From Verrucomicrobiota bacterium (GTDB lineage: Bacteria; Verrucomicrobiota; Verrucomicrobiia; CAIQCK01): a DNA stretch of 64,000 nt. The DNA lies in the NCBI GenBank assembly GCA_016235595.1, contig JACRJX010000039.1, positions 1 to 64,000 on the forward strand. The letters run 5' to 3'. A program made the position numbers and the translations under genes. Under the pieces are notes generated by a model. It ran no database searches, had not been told where the DNA came from, and saw only the letters and a list, made by a program, of their open reading frames with translations. Numbering within the stretch: the stretch's first letter is position 1; each line of letters begins with the position of its first letter. This document shows positions 53,759 to 62,947 of the stretch, in pieces.

Positions 53759-55111
53759 ATGATGACCCGTCGCCATTTCCTCAAACAAGGGAGCATCGCC
53801 ACCAGCGCATTGCTCATCGGCACCCACCGCGCGTGGGCCGGCGCCAACAACCGTGTCCGCCTTGCTGTCGTTGGCATTCACGGCATGGGCCAAAGCCACA
53901 TCAGGGCTTACAACGAACTGCCCAACGTCGAGGTGGCAGCGCTGTGCGACATTGATGAGAACCTTTTCCCGGAGGTCATCGCCAAGCATTTCACCAAGAA
54001 GAATCGCCCCGCGCCGAAGACCTACACCGATATCCGGAAGATGGTCGAGGACAAGGAGATTGACGGCTTCTCGGTCGTCACGCCGAACCACTGGCACACG
54101 CTCGCGGCAATCTATGGCATCCAGGCCGGCAAACATGTCTCGGTCGAGAAACCGTGCTGCCACAATTTCTTCGAGGGCCGCAAGCTCGTCGAGGCATCGA
54201 AGAAGTACCGTGTGCTCGTCCAGGACGGCGCTGAACAACGCAGCAACCCGTGCTCGCAGACGATGGCACAGTTCCTCGAAGAAGGCGGGCTCGGCGAGGT
54301 CTATATGGCCAAGGGCATGTGTTACAAGTGGCGCAAGACCATCGGCCACTTCGAGGACGAGCCGGTGCCGAAGGGCGTCCATTACGACCTCTGGCAAGGC
54401 CCCGCGCCAGCGCGGCCGTTCAACAAAAACCGCTTCCACTACGAGTGGCACTGGAACTGGGCCTACGGCAACGGCGATATGGGCAACCAGGGCGTGCACG
54501 AGATGGACATCGCCCGCTGGGGTCTCGGCGTGAAGCTCCCGACGAAAATCAGCGCGATGGGCGGCCACGTCATGTTCAACGACGACCAGCAGACGCCGAA
54601 CGTGTTGATGGCGATGTTCGAGTTCCCGAACCCCAAGGGCGGCGGCGACAAGAAGAAGATTCTCCAGTTCGAAGTGCGGCATTGGATCGGCAACAGCGAA
54701 GACGCGATGTGGATGAAGAACGCCGGCACGGATGGCTACAAGGCCACCAGCGCCGGCAACACCGTCGGGAACCTGTTCTTCGGCTCCAAAGGCTACATGG
54801 CCAAGAACGTCAACGAGTGGCGCACGTTCCTCGGCGAGAAACGCGAGGCCGGTCCGACCGGCAAGGGCGCGGGCAATCACTACGAGGTCTTCGTCAACGC
54901 CATCCGCGACCCGAAGCCGGAGACATTCAATCAAAGCATCCAGGAGGGCTTCTACTCCTGCGCGCTTATTCATCTCGGCAATATCTCCTATCGGCTGGGC
55001 CGCAGCCTGGAGTTCGATCCGGCGACGATGACTTTCCCGCACGACAAGGAAGCCAACGCGATGCTCACGCGCGAATACCGCGCGCCGTTTGTGGTGCCGG
55101 ACAAGGTCTAA
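53759..55111 (+). CDS. Tat-exported Gfo/Idh/MocA oxidoreductase
   Basis: 450 residues. Tat signal TRRHFLKQGSIATSALLIG, Rossmann loop VRLAVVGIHGMGQSH, TPNHWHTLAAIYGIQAGKHV, SVEKPCCHNFFEG (EKP Lys), DGAEQRSNP, NGDMGNQGVHEMDIARWGLG (catalytic His) and a long C-terminal dimer domain. AAAGGA precedes ATG 53759. Seventeen bases after the DUF6807 gene, so probably co-transcribed. A second exported dehydrogenase in one locus suggests different hydroxyls or both an oxidation and a re-reduction step. Confidence 0.93.
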   Translation: MMTRRHFLKQGSIATSALLIGTHRAWAGANNRVRLAVVGIHGMGQSHIRAYNELPNVEVAALCDIDENLFPEVIAKHFTKKNRPAPKTYTDIRKMVEDKEIDGFSVVTPNHWHTLAAIYGIQAGKHVSVEKPCCHNFFEGRKLVEASKKYRVLVQDGAEQRSNPCSQTMAQFLEEGGLGEVYMAKGMCYKWRKTIGHFEDEPVPKGVHYDLWQGPAPARPFNKNRFHYEWHWNWAYGNGDMGNQGVHEMDIARWGLGVKLPTKISAMGGHVMFNDDQQTPNVLMAMFEFPNPKGGGDKKKILQFEVRHWIGNSEDAMWMKNAGTDGYKATSAGNTVGNLFFGSKGYMAKNVNEWRTFLGEKREAGPTGKGAGNHYEVFVNAIRDPKPETFNQSIQEGFYSCALIHLGNISYRLGRSLEFDPATMTFPHDKEANAMLTREYRAPFVVPDKV

Positions 55112-55202
55112 AAACAGCTTCTGTAGCCGCCGATGTGAGAAGGCGGAGGCGTTGCGGCAAGCCGCGCGTCCGCCGCCTTACGGCGGCGATTACGACAATA
55201 CC

Positions 55203-56348
55203 ATGACACCGCGCGAACGCCTTCTAACCACCCTCCGCGGCAAGATCGCCGACCGCGTGCCGGTCGCGCCGTTCGTGCAGGAGGAATACCTCTCCTTCTA
55301 CTATCCACAGAAGCCGAAGCTCGACCGGGTCATTGACGCCACAGAACTGGCCAATGAACTCGACTTCGATTTGATGGCGAAGCATCGCGCACTGGAAGCG
55401 CCGCACTTCTTCCGGCGCAGTCATCCAAACTGGGAACTCCGCCGCACCGAGACGCGCAGCGACGGTATGATCCAGCGGCGTCTGGAAATCGTCACGCCGA
55501 CGCGGACGCTTGTGCAGGAGGAGACCGGTCCCGACAGCGGTGCGGCCACCACCGGTGTGCGGTTTCACGTCACGCGGACTCTCCTGCAAGACGCGGACGA
55601 TACGGAGGCGTTCCTGAAATGGCTGCCGGCACTCGACAACGAGGACCGCTGCTTCATGCGCGAAACCGCCGACACCTGGCGGCGCATCCTCGGCGACCGC
55701 GGCGTGCTCGCGCCGTGGGGATTCGCGGGCGTTTTCAACTTCTGCGCCGACCTGTGCGGCATGGACAACTTCTACATCGCACCCTACATGGACGAGGCAT
55801 CCTATCGCGCGCTGATGAGCGGCGTGGCCGATGGGATGTGCGCCTACAGCGCGGCGCTCGGCGAGACGGCGATTGACTGCATCGGCATCCAAGGCCACAT
55901 GGCCGGCGGCTCGACCACCGGGCCGGATTTCTTCCGGCAATTTGTCCTGCCGTATGAAAAACGAATGATCGACGCCATCCACGCCGCCGGCAAGTTCAGC
56001 GTCTATCACAACTGCGGTTGCGCGAAGATTCTCTATGAGAACTACCGCGAACTGGGCATGACCGTCTGGGAAACCGTCAGCGAGCCGCCCCGTGGCGACA
56101 ACAAGCTTGCCGACGCGAAGGCGGTGCTCGGCGACCGCCTCTGTTTGCTTGGCAACCTCGATCAGGTGGATTTCCTCAAACGCGCCACGCCAAAGGAAGT
56201 GGATGCCGCCACACGTGAGATCGTCCGCATTGGCAAGCCAGGCGGCCGTTACATCTTCTCGACCTCCGACTATCTCGAGAAAGGCACGCCGCGCGAGAAC
56301 GTCGTCGCGATGATTGAGGCCGCGAAAGACGAAGGCCGTTACGCCTGA
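55203..56348 (+). CDS. UroD/MtaA-family methyltransferase-like protein
   Basis: 381 residues, cytosolic. Uroporphyrinogen decarboxylase fold: TPRERLLTTLRGKIADRVPV, ILGDRGVLAPWGFAG, GIQGHMAGGSTTGPDFFRQFVLPY, YHNCGCAKILYENYRELG (His-x-Cys-like zinc site of MtaA/corrinoid methyltransferases) and YIFSTSDYLEKGTPRENV. The true UroD substrate-binding Arg/Asp set is not evident, and the HxC site suggests methyl transfer rather than haem synthesis. In a sugar locus it may handle methoxyl groups (inference). Start at 55203; the track's 38 extra residues are not family-like. Confidence 0.85.
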   Translation: MTPRERLLTTLRGKIADRVPVAPFVQEEYLSFYYPQKPKLDRVIDATELANELDFDLMAKHRALEAPHFFRRSHPNWELRRTETRSDGMIQRRLEIVTPTRTLVQEETGPDSGAATTGVRFHVTRTLLQDADDTEAFLKWLPALDNEDRCFMRETADTWRRILGDRGVLAPWGFAGVFNFCADLCGMDNFYIAPYMDEASYRALMSGVADGMCAYSAALGETAIDCIGIQGHMAGGSTTGPDFFRQFVLPYEKRMIDAIHAAGKFSVYHNCGCAKILYENYRELGMTVWETVSEPPRGDNKLADAKAVLGDRLCLLGNLDQVDFLKRATPKEVDAATREIVRIGKPGGRYIFSTSDYLEKGTPRENVVAMIEAAKDEGRYA

Positions 56349-56441
56349 TCGCGGTTGCGGCAACTCAACCCGAAGGCTGAAGCTGTGCTGACAGGGACAC
56401 CGGCGCCGTGGTCAATCACGGCGTTTGGCTTATGATCTTGC

Positions 56442-57761
<1,320 letters not shown>

Positions 57762-58061
57762 CGTTCGTTTCCTTCCATGAGGTTTGAGAGTGGGCACACG
57801 GCCCGAACGTCGGTGGCATGGTAACACCACAACCGGGCGCGGCACAACGGCAAAGCCGGAGGCCGCAGGCTGCGGCGGGGAACATGGGCGCCGAACAACG
57901 CGCGATTCCGGGCGCGGAGAGTCGGGGTTTTCCCTACGCGCTGTTCGGGATGTTCCCGAGTAGCGCGTTTTGCCCCTGAAGCGTAGTGTTTGTCATCGAC
58001 AACGTGGGAGTGTTCGCGAGCGCCTATGCTTGATGAATGTGTTCCCAAGGAGTCGTGCGTC

Positions 58062-58538
58062 ATGACAATCGTACTAGAGATTTGGGGCATCTGCCTCGGC
58101 GTGGTTTTCATTTTGTGCCTGGCGTTATGCCGCGCAGCCAAGCGACCGATACCCGGCATCAGACACTCGAATCCCATCATTCTCGTCATGGACGACAATG
58201 CCGGCGTTCTTAACACAGTCCGCATGGGGTTGGAGAACGAAGGCTATACGGTTCTCACAGCCTCCGATCCAAACGAAGGACTGCGGTTATTCAAGGAAGG
58301 ATGCCAGAATATCAGTCTGGTCCTACTGGATGCCTCCATGCCTGAAATGACAGGGCATCGCATGTTCGAGAACTTGTGGAAGATTGACGCCGAGGTGCCG
58401 GTCCTGCTAATGGCCCGCTTTTACGAAGAGATCGCGGCAGCCGGGGAACTCAAGAGCAATGTTCACGGATCCTTGCTCAAGCCGTTCTCCCTGGGCGATC
58501 TGGTCGGAAAAGTGCGGGAACTGGTCAGCTTCGCGTAA
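58062..58538 (+). CDS. Membrane-anchored single receiver-domain protein
   Basis: 158 residues. One N-terminal membrane helix (IVLEIWGICLGVVFILCLALCRAA) followed by a receiver domain: ILVMDDNAGVLNTV (acid pocket), LVLLDASMPEMTG (phospho-Asp), LLMARFYEE (Ala in place of the usual Thr/Ser) and SLLKPFSLGDLVGKV (Lys). No output domain. AAGGAG is 9 bases upstream of ATG 58062, favouring this start over 57990. It lies alone on the plus strand between two minus-strand Gfo/Idh genes. A membrane-tethered receiver could act as a phosphate sink or localised signal; partner unknown. Confidence 0.8.
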   Translation: MTIVLEIWGICLGVVFILCLALCRAAKRPIPGIRHSNPIILVMDDNAGVLNTVRMGLENEGYTVLTASDPNEGLRLFKEGCQNISLVLLDASMPEMTGHRMFENLWKIDAEVPVLLMARFYEEIAAAGELKSNVHGSLLKPFSLGDLVGKVRELVSFA

Positions 58539-58581
58539 GCTGTGCCAAGTCGCGCGCTGTCGTTGAGTGGGGTATTTCCTT

Positions 58582-59832
58582 TCAACCCTTTCGGATGACG
58601 CGCTTCTCGCGATCGTAAACCGTGCGGATGCCAAGGTTGAACGACTCCACAGCCATGATGCAGGCGACGGCGTGTTGGTAACCGGCCTCGATGGGAGCGC
58701 GGGTGGTTTTGCCGCTGCGGATGCATTGCAGCCAATTCTGAAAGTGGTCGGGACCTTCGATGCCTTTCACGTCGTTGACGCCGCGAATCTTGCCATCACG
58801 CTTGGGACCGCCTTCGGCGCTGTATGTTGGCGCGGCCCAGTTATCGAGATTCAACTGGCCCTTCTCTGTGTAATACCGATGTCGCCGACCGCCGGAGTGG
58901 CCCATGTTGCACGAGAACACTGCCATGAAACCTTCCGGGTAGACCCACAGCGCCTCGGCGTGATCGGGCGCGGTAAATTTGTGTTCATCCTTCCACGTGA
59001 ACGTGCCGCCCAAACAAACGCAACTCTCCGGGAACTGCGCGCCGGTGATGTAGTGCAGAAGGTCCACGAAATGGCTGCCGAAGCCCGTGATGGGACCATC
59101 GCTGTAGTCACGATAGCCATACCAGCCGGAGTAAAGGTCGGATGTGAACGCCTGTTTCGGAGCGTCCATCTGGAACTCGTCCCACGCCACGTCATCCTTC
59201 TTCACGTCCTTCAAGTAGCGATACCAGTAAGGCTGGTCGCTATTACGGCATTGCTCGATGCGTGACGCCTTGCCGAGCAGGCCGGACTTCCACAACTCGC
59301 GACAGGCGGTGCTGGTGGGCAGGCTGCGCACCTGCGTGCCAACCTGTGCCACGACACCCGCCGCCTTCACCGCGTCCACAGAGCGAACCAGTTCCTCCAT
59401 GTTCTTCGCCATCGGTTTCTCGACATAGATGTGCTTCCCGGCCTTGGCGGCGGCTTCGAGATGCGTGGCATGCTGGTGGTCGCACGAAGCAATCATGACC
59501 GCGTCCACGTCCTTGCACGCCAGCAAGTCGCGGTAGCTGACGAACTGTTTCGCGTCGAGACCATACCATTCCTTGCAGAGCGCGGCGGCCTGTTCGCGCG
59601 CCACACGCCATGGATCGGCCACGGCCACGAATTCGACATTCTCAACCTTGTCATGCTTGTGAATGCCGGCCATGTGCGCATTGCGGCCGCGGTCGCCGCA
59701 ACCGATCTGGCCAATACGGATGCGCTCATTGGCGCCGACGATGCGCGCGTAACTGCGCGCCGTGAACGACATCGCCGTCGCGCCCGCGGCGGCTGTCTTG
59801 AGAAAATCCCTGCGGTTACAGTTGGTTTGCAT
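58582..59832 (-). CDS. Tat-exported Gfo/Idh/MocA oxidoreductase
   Basis: 416 residues. Tat signal NRRDFLKTAAAGATAMSFTA, Rossmann loop IRIGQIGCGDRGRNAHM, IASCDHQHATHLEAAAKAGK followed by HIYVEKPMAKN (EKP Lys), VGTQVRSLPTS, PITGFGSHFVDLLHY (catalytic His) and GPDHFQNWLQCIRSGKTT at the dimer domain. Uses NAD(P) on a sugar-like substrate in the periplasm. Same strand as the TGA-interrupted gene but separated from it by the receiver gene, so a shared operon is doubtful. Confidence 0.93.
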   Translation of the reverse strand: MQTNCNRRDFLKTAAAGATAMSFTARSYARIVGANERIRIGQIGCGDRGRNAHMAGIHKHDKVENVEFVAVADPWRVAREQAAALCKEWYGLDAKQFVSYRDLLACKDVDAVMIASCDHQHATHLEAAAKAGKHIYVEKPMAKNMEELVRSVDAVKAAGVVAQVGTQVRSLPTSTACRELWKSGLLGKASRIEQCRNSDQPYWYRYLKDVKKDDVAWDEFQMDAPKQAFTSDLYSGWYGYRDYSDGPITGFGSHFVDLLHYITGAQFPESCVCLGGTFTWKDEHKFTAPDHAEALWVYPEGFMAVFSCNMGHSGGRRHRYYTEKGQLNLDNWAAPTYSAEGGPKRDGKIRGVNDVKGIEGPDHFQNWLQCIRSGKTTRAPIEAGYQHAVACIMAVESFNLGIRTVYDREKRVIRKG

Positions 59833-60099
59833 GGCTCAATGCTCCTGAACAGGTGGGTGAACTTGGAGGGTTCTCCAGGTCTGGCGTTGCGGCGGGCACC
59901 GCTGGATTCCGCTCTGCTGCGAAACCACGCGCGTGTCCCGCTTTGATCGTTCCGTCTTTGCCTCCATGGCGTTCGTCTCTATCAACGGTTCCGACTTCGG
60001 CGGCAGTATAGCGCGCAGCGGCTCCGGTGCGAGCAAGAAACCCTCCGGTCGCGTGTCAGAAACCCGGCCAGCGAACATCAGCGTGGGATCGGTTGCGAA

Positions 60100-61746
60100 C
60101 TAGGAGACTTCGCGCGCCGGTTTCTTGATCCCCCACTTGTTCATCCTTGAAAGCAAGGTCGTGGGTTTGACTCCGAGAAGTTCGGCGGCGCCATCGGGGC
60201 CTTTGATCTTCCAATGGGCCTTGTCGAGAATGACCAGCAGGTTCTCGCGCTCGCGGCGCTGAAGTTCAGCTTCTGTGAGAAAGCCTGGTTGAGGAACGTC
60301 CCCTTCCTGTGGTTCCACCGGCGAAGCCGATCGAGATGCAGGCGATGAATGCGTTGTCACAGGCAGGTCAAACTCCAAAGTCCCGCCACGCGCCAGGATG
60401 ACGGCGCGTTCGATCACGTTGCGCAATTCCCGAACATTGCCCGGCCAATGGTAACTTTGGAGTTGAGCGACTCCAGCCTTGGTCAGACGGGGTTTCGTGC
60501 ATTTCAGATCCCTGACCGACAGGTCGATGAAATGCTTCGCCAATAGCGGGATGTCGTCTGCTCGTTCCCTGAGTGGTGTAACCTGAATCGGGAACACGTG
60601 CAGCCGGTAATAGAGATCCTCGCGGAACCGGCCCGCCGCCACCACTTTCTTCAAGTCCCGGTTGGTGGCCGCGATGATGCGCACATCTGCGTGGCGTGTT
60701 CGGTCATCACCGACGCGCTCATACCGTTTCTCCTGCAGGACACGCAGAAGTTTCGCCTGCATCTCCAAGGGAATCTCCGCGATCTCGTCCAGGAAAAGGG
60801 TACCGCCCTCGGCTGTTTCAAAGCGACCGGCGCGGTCTTTGATGGCACCGGTGAAGGCTCCTTTGACGTGGCCGAAGAACTCACTTTCAAAGAGATCCTT
60901 GGGAATGGAAGCACAGTTGACCCTCACCAGCGGCTTGTCGCTGCGCCCGCTGCGCCGGTGAATTTCGCGCGCGACCAATTCCTTGCCCGTCCCGGTATCT
61001 CCAAGGATGAGCACCGAAGCTTCCGTCGGCGCCACCATGTCAATCTGACTGATGATCTGCCGCAAGGAGGCGCTCTGACCGACGAGGTCGCCGAATGCCT
61101 TGGCTTCCACCACCTCTTCCTGCAAGTAGGTGTTTTGCAGTTCGAGCTGTGCCTTAAGTCGTTGGATCTCCTCAAAAGCCCGCGCGTTGGCGATCGCAGC
61201 GCCGACGTGATCAGCGAAGATCCGGCCCCAGGGCCGCGATTCGTCCGGCATGTCTTCGCGGGAGAAGCCAACGATAACGCCCAGAACCTCTCCCTTGAAG
61301 ATGATCGGCGTTGCGCCAAACGCGCGAATCCGTTCCTGTTTCAGCCAATCCAGTCCAACGGTCTCTTCTGGCTGTTTGTCCAGGTCCTTGATAAGTCTTT
61401 GTTCCCCTGTCGCCGCTGATTTGCCCAAGAGTCCTACTCCCAAAGGGATACGGGCGTTTGGATTGCTGAAACGCGGAGCCTCCTGCTCGGGACCGAACAG
61501 AGAAGCACCTTTGCCTGCGACCAGATGCAGGCAACGAAACTGGTCGGGACATTCCGGCCTGCGCGGACAAACCGAACAGATATCTCCCTTGTCAATCAGC
61601 CAAATCTGCACACACACCATCGGCCCCTCCCCGGCACGACTGACGAGCCTCTTCACGAGGAGGTCCAAGGAGTGTTCTTGGGCGATATCCAACAACAGTT
61701 GCGTGGCACGATTGGGATCGAACCGCCTATCACTCGTTGATTCCAT
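60100..61746 (-). CDS. Sigma-54-dependent activator with Cys-rich GAF sensor
   Basis: 548 residues. N-terminal GAF-type sensor (about 10-190) containing CSVCPRRPECPDQFRC (C-x2-C-x5-C-x5-C), which could hold a metal or Fe-S cluster (inference). Then AAA+ domain: GDTGTGKELVAREIH (Walker A), GHVKGAFTGA (GAFTGA loop contacting sigma-54), GGTLFLDEIAEIP (Walker B) and HWPGNVRELRNVIERAV. C-terminal Fis-type helix-turn-helix (DGAAELLGVKPTTLLSRMNKWG). Divergent from the thioredoxin-like operon, whose upstream region carries a sigma-54 promoter, so it very likely controls that operon. Confidence 0.94.
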   Translation of the reverse strand: MESTSDRRFDPNRATQLLLDIAQEHSLDLLVKRLVSRAGEGPMVCVQIWLIDKGDICSVCPRRPECPDQFRCLHLVAGKGASLFGPEQEAPRFSNPNARIPLGVGLLGKSAATGEQRLIKDLDKQPEETVGLDWLKQERIRAFGATPIIFKGEVLGVIVGFSREDMPDESRPWGRIFADHVGAAIANARAFEEIQRLKAQLELQNTYLQEEVVEAKAFGDLVGQSASLRQIISQIDMVAPTEASVLILGDTGTGKELVAREIHRRSGRSDKPLVRVNCASIPKDLFESEFFGHVKGAFTGAIKDRAGRFETAEGGTLFLDEIAEIPLEMQAKLLRVLQEKRYERVGDDRTRHADVRIIAATNRDLKKVVAAGRFREDLYYRLHVFPIQVTPLRERADDIPLLAKHFIDLSVRDLKCTKPRLTKAGVAQLQSYHWPGNVRELRNVIERAVILARGGTLEFDLPVTTHSSPASRSASPVEPQEGDVPQPGFLTEAELQRRERENLLVILDKAHWKIKGPDGAAELLGVKPTTLLSRMNKWGIKKPAREVS

Positions 61747-61776
61747 GGCAGGTTAATATTGCCAGATGGCGCACGA

Positions 61777-61790
61777 TCTGTCCAAACAGA
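61777..61790. promoter_or_regulatory. Candidate enhancer (UAS) for the sigma-54 activator
   Basis: TCTGT-CCAA-ACAGA is a perfect 5-bp dyad about 105-118 bases upstream of the sigma-54 promoter, the usual enhancer distance. A second dyad, TGGCA-N9-TGCCA, lies at 61746-61764 over the activator's own start codon and could allow autoregulation. Confidence 0.35.
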
Positions 61791-61894
61791 AACGAACGGT
61801 TTTTCGTACGTGCAATATTTCGACTCTTCATAGCTAACGCATGAATCGTTGTTAAACGCTTACAATAAGCATCTTATGCAACTGAATGTGCCAA

Positions 61895-61909
61895 TGGCAC
61901 AAATACTGC
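61895..61909 (+). promoter_or_regulatory. Sigma-54 promoter of the thioredoxin-like/DUF4405/RND operon
   Basis: TGGCAC-AAATA-CTGC matches the -24/-12 consensus TGGCAC-N5-TTGC at all but one position, with exact GG-N10-GC spacing. Transcription would start near 61921, about 24 bases before the ATG at 61945. Confidence 0.75.
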
Positions 61910-61944
61910 GCAATGTGTAGTGAATTTGAAGCACGGCCAAAAAT

Positions 61945-62331
61945 ATGAACGTTGTCCCAGACAAAACACTGTGTGTTGAGGTTGGCGAAGCAGATTTCGA
62001 GTCAGAAGTTCTGCGTTCGAAACAGCCGGTCTTGGTCGTGTTCTGGGCACCTTGGAGCCATCCCTGCCAGATCCTTGATGCGGCATTGAATGAAGTCGCA
62101 ACCGCATGTGCAGGGAAAGTGAAGGTCGTCAAGATCAACGCCGACGACAATCCGGATCTCAGCCTGGTGTGCGAAATCCAATCCATTCCAACGTTGTTGT
62201 TCTTTGTGAACGGGAGTCTCCGCGCCAAAGTTGTTGGAACCACCAGCACGCAAGCGATCCTGTCCAAATGGCAGTCGGTCTTCCGCGACAGCGATGCCAT
62301 GCCTCCTTCTTCCACCCAACAAGGGAAATAA
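61945..62331 (+). CDS. Thioredoxin-like protein with single-Cys active site (WSHPC)
   Basis: 128 residues with the thioredoxin fold: LCVEVGEADFESEVLRS, VLVVFWAPWSHPCQILD, VKVVKINADDNPDLSLVCEIQSIPTLLFFVNG (cis-Pro in IPT). The usual WCGPC site is WSHPC: the nucleophilic first Cys is Ser and only the resolving Cys remains, so classic disulfide reduction is not expected. There is another Cys before the cis-Pro segment. No signal peptide. First gene after the sigma-54 promoter, 33 bases before the DUF4405 gene. Confidence 0.88.
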   Translation: MNVVPDKTLCVEVGEADFESEVLRSKQPVLVVFWAPWSHPCQILDAALNEVATACAGKVKVVKINADDNPDLSLVCEIQSIPTLLFFVNGSLRAKVVGTTSTQAILSKWQSVFRDSDAMPPSSTQQGK

Positions 62332-62364
62332 GCACTGCGATATTTTTACAGAAAGGGACTTCTT

Positions 62365-62859
62365 ATGAACATAAAGCGTGAGTGGGTAACACCGATTACT
62401 ACGGGTGCGTTTTTTCTGTCCGCTGCGACCGGGATTCTGTTGTTCTTTCACATGAATTCGGGGGCAACCAAGGTTGTCCACGAGTGGTTGAGCTGGATCT
62501 TGGTAGGCGGCGTCGCCCTTCACATGGTGCCGAATTTCCGCGGACTGAAAATGTGTCTCTCCAACAAACGAGGAGCGCTTATCATTGGAGTGTTTGCTGC
62601 TATTCTTGCAGTCAGCATTCTTCTCCCGACGGGGAAACATGGCGAACCTCCTTTTATGCAACCCGTTCGGGCGCTTTCACAAGCACCTCTCACAACGCTG
62701 GCCCAAGTGGCGCAGATTCCGCCTCAACAATTGCTTGAGCGACTCTCGAAGGCCGGTCTCCAGCCGGTGTCAGACCAGCAGAAGTTGAGCGAACTCACTG
62801 GCGACGATACGAGGAAGCAACTGCGCGTATTATCCCTAGTGCTGAGCGAAAACAACTGA
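62365..62859 (+). CDS. DUF4405 membrane protein
   Basis: 164 residues. DUF4405-type helices: TPITTGAFFLSAATGILLFFHMN, VVHEWLSWILVGGVALHMVPNFRG and LIIGVFAAILAVSILLP. The His residues in FFH, VHEW and LHMVPN are typical of the family, which is suspected to bind haem. A soluble helical C-terminus (LTTLAQVAQIPPQQLLERLSKAG) follows. Function not established. Lies between the thioredoxin-like and RND adaptor genes; electron transfer with the former is only a guess. Confidence 0.85.
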   Translation: MNIKREWVTPITTGAFFLSAATGILLFFHMNSGATKVVHEWLSWILVGGVALHMVPNFRGLKMCLSNKRGALIIGVFAAILAVSILLPTGKHGEPPFMQPVRALSQAPLTTLAQVAQIPPQQLLERLSKAGLQPVSDQQKLSELTGDDTRKQLRVLSLVLSENN

Positions 62860-62947
62860 TGCTGCACGGCACGCTGTTCGAGAGGCACAACCTTACAATT
62901 CGAATACTTTTTCTTCACCAAGCCATTAACCATCTCTGCAACCCAGT

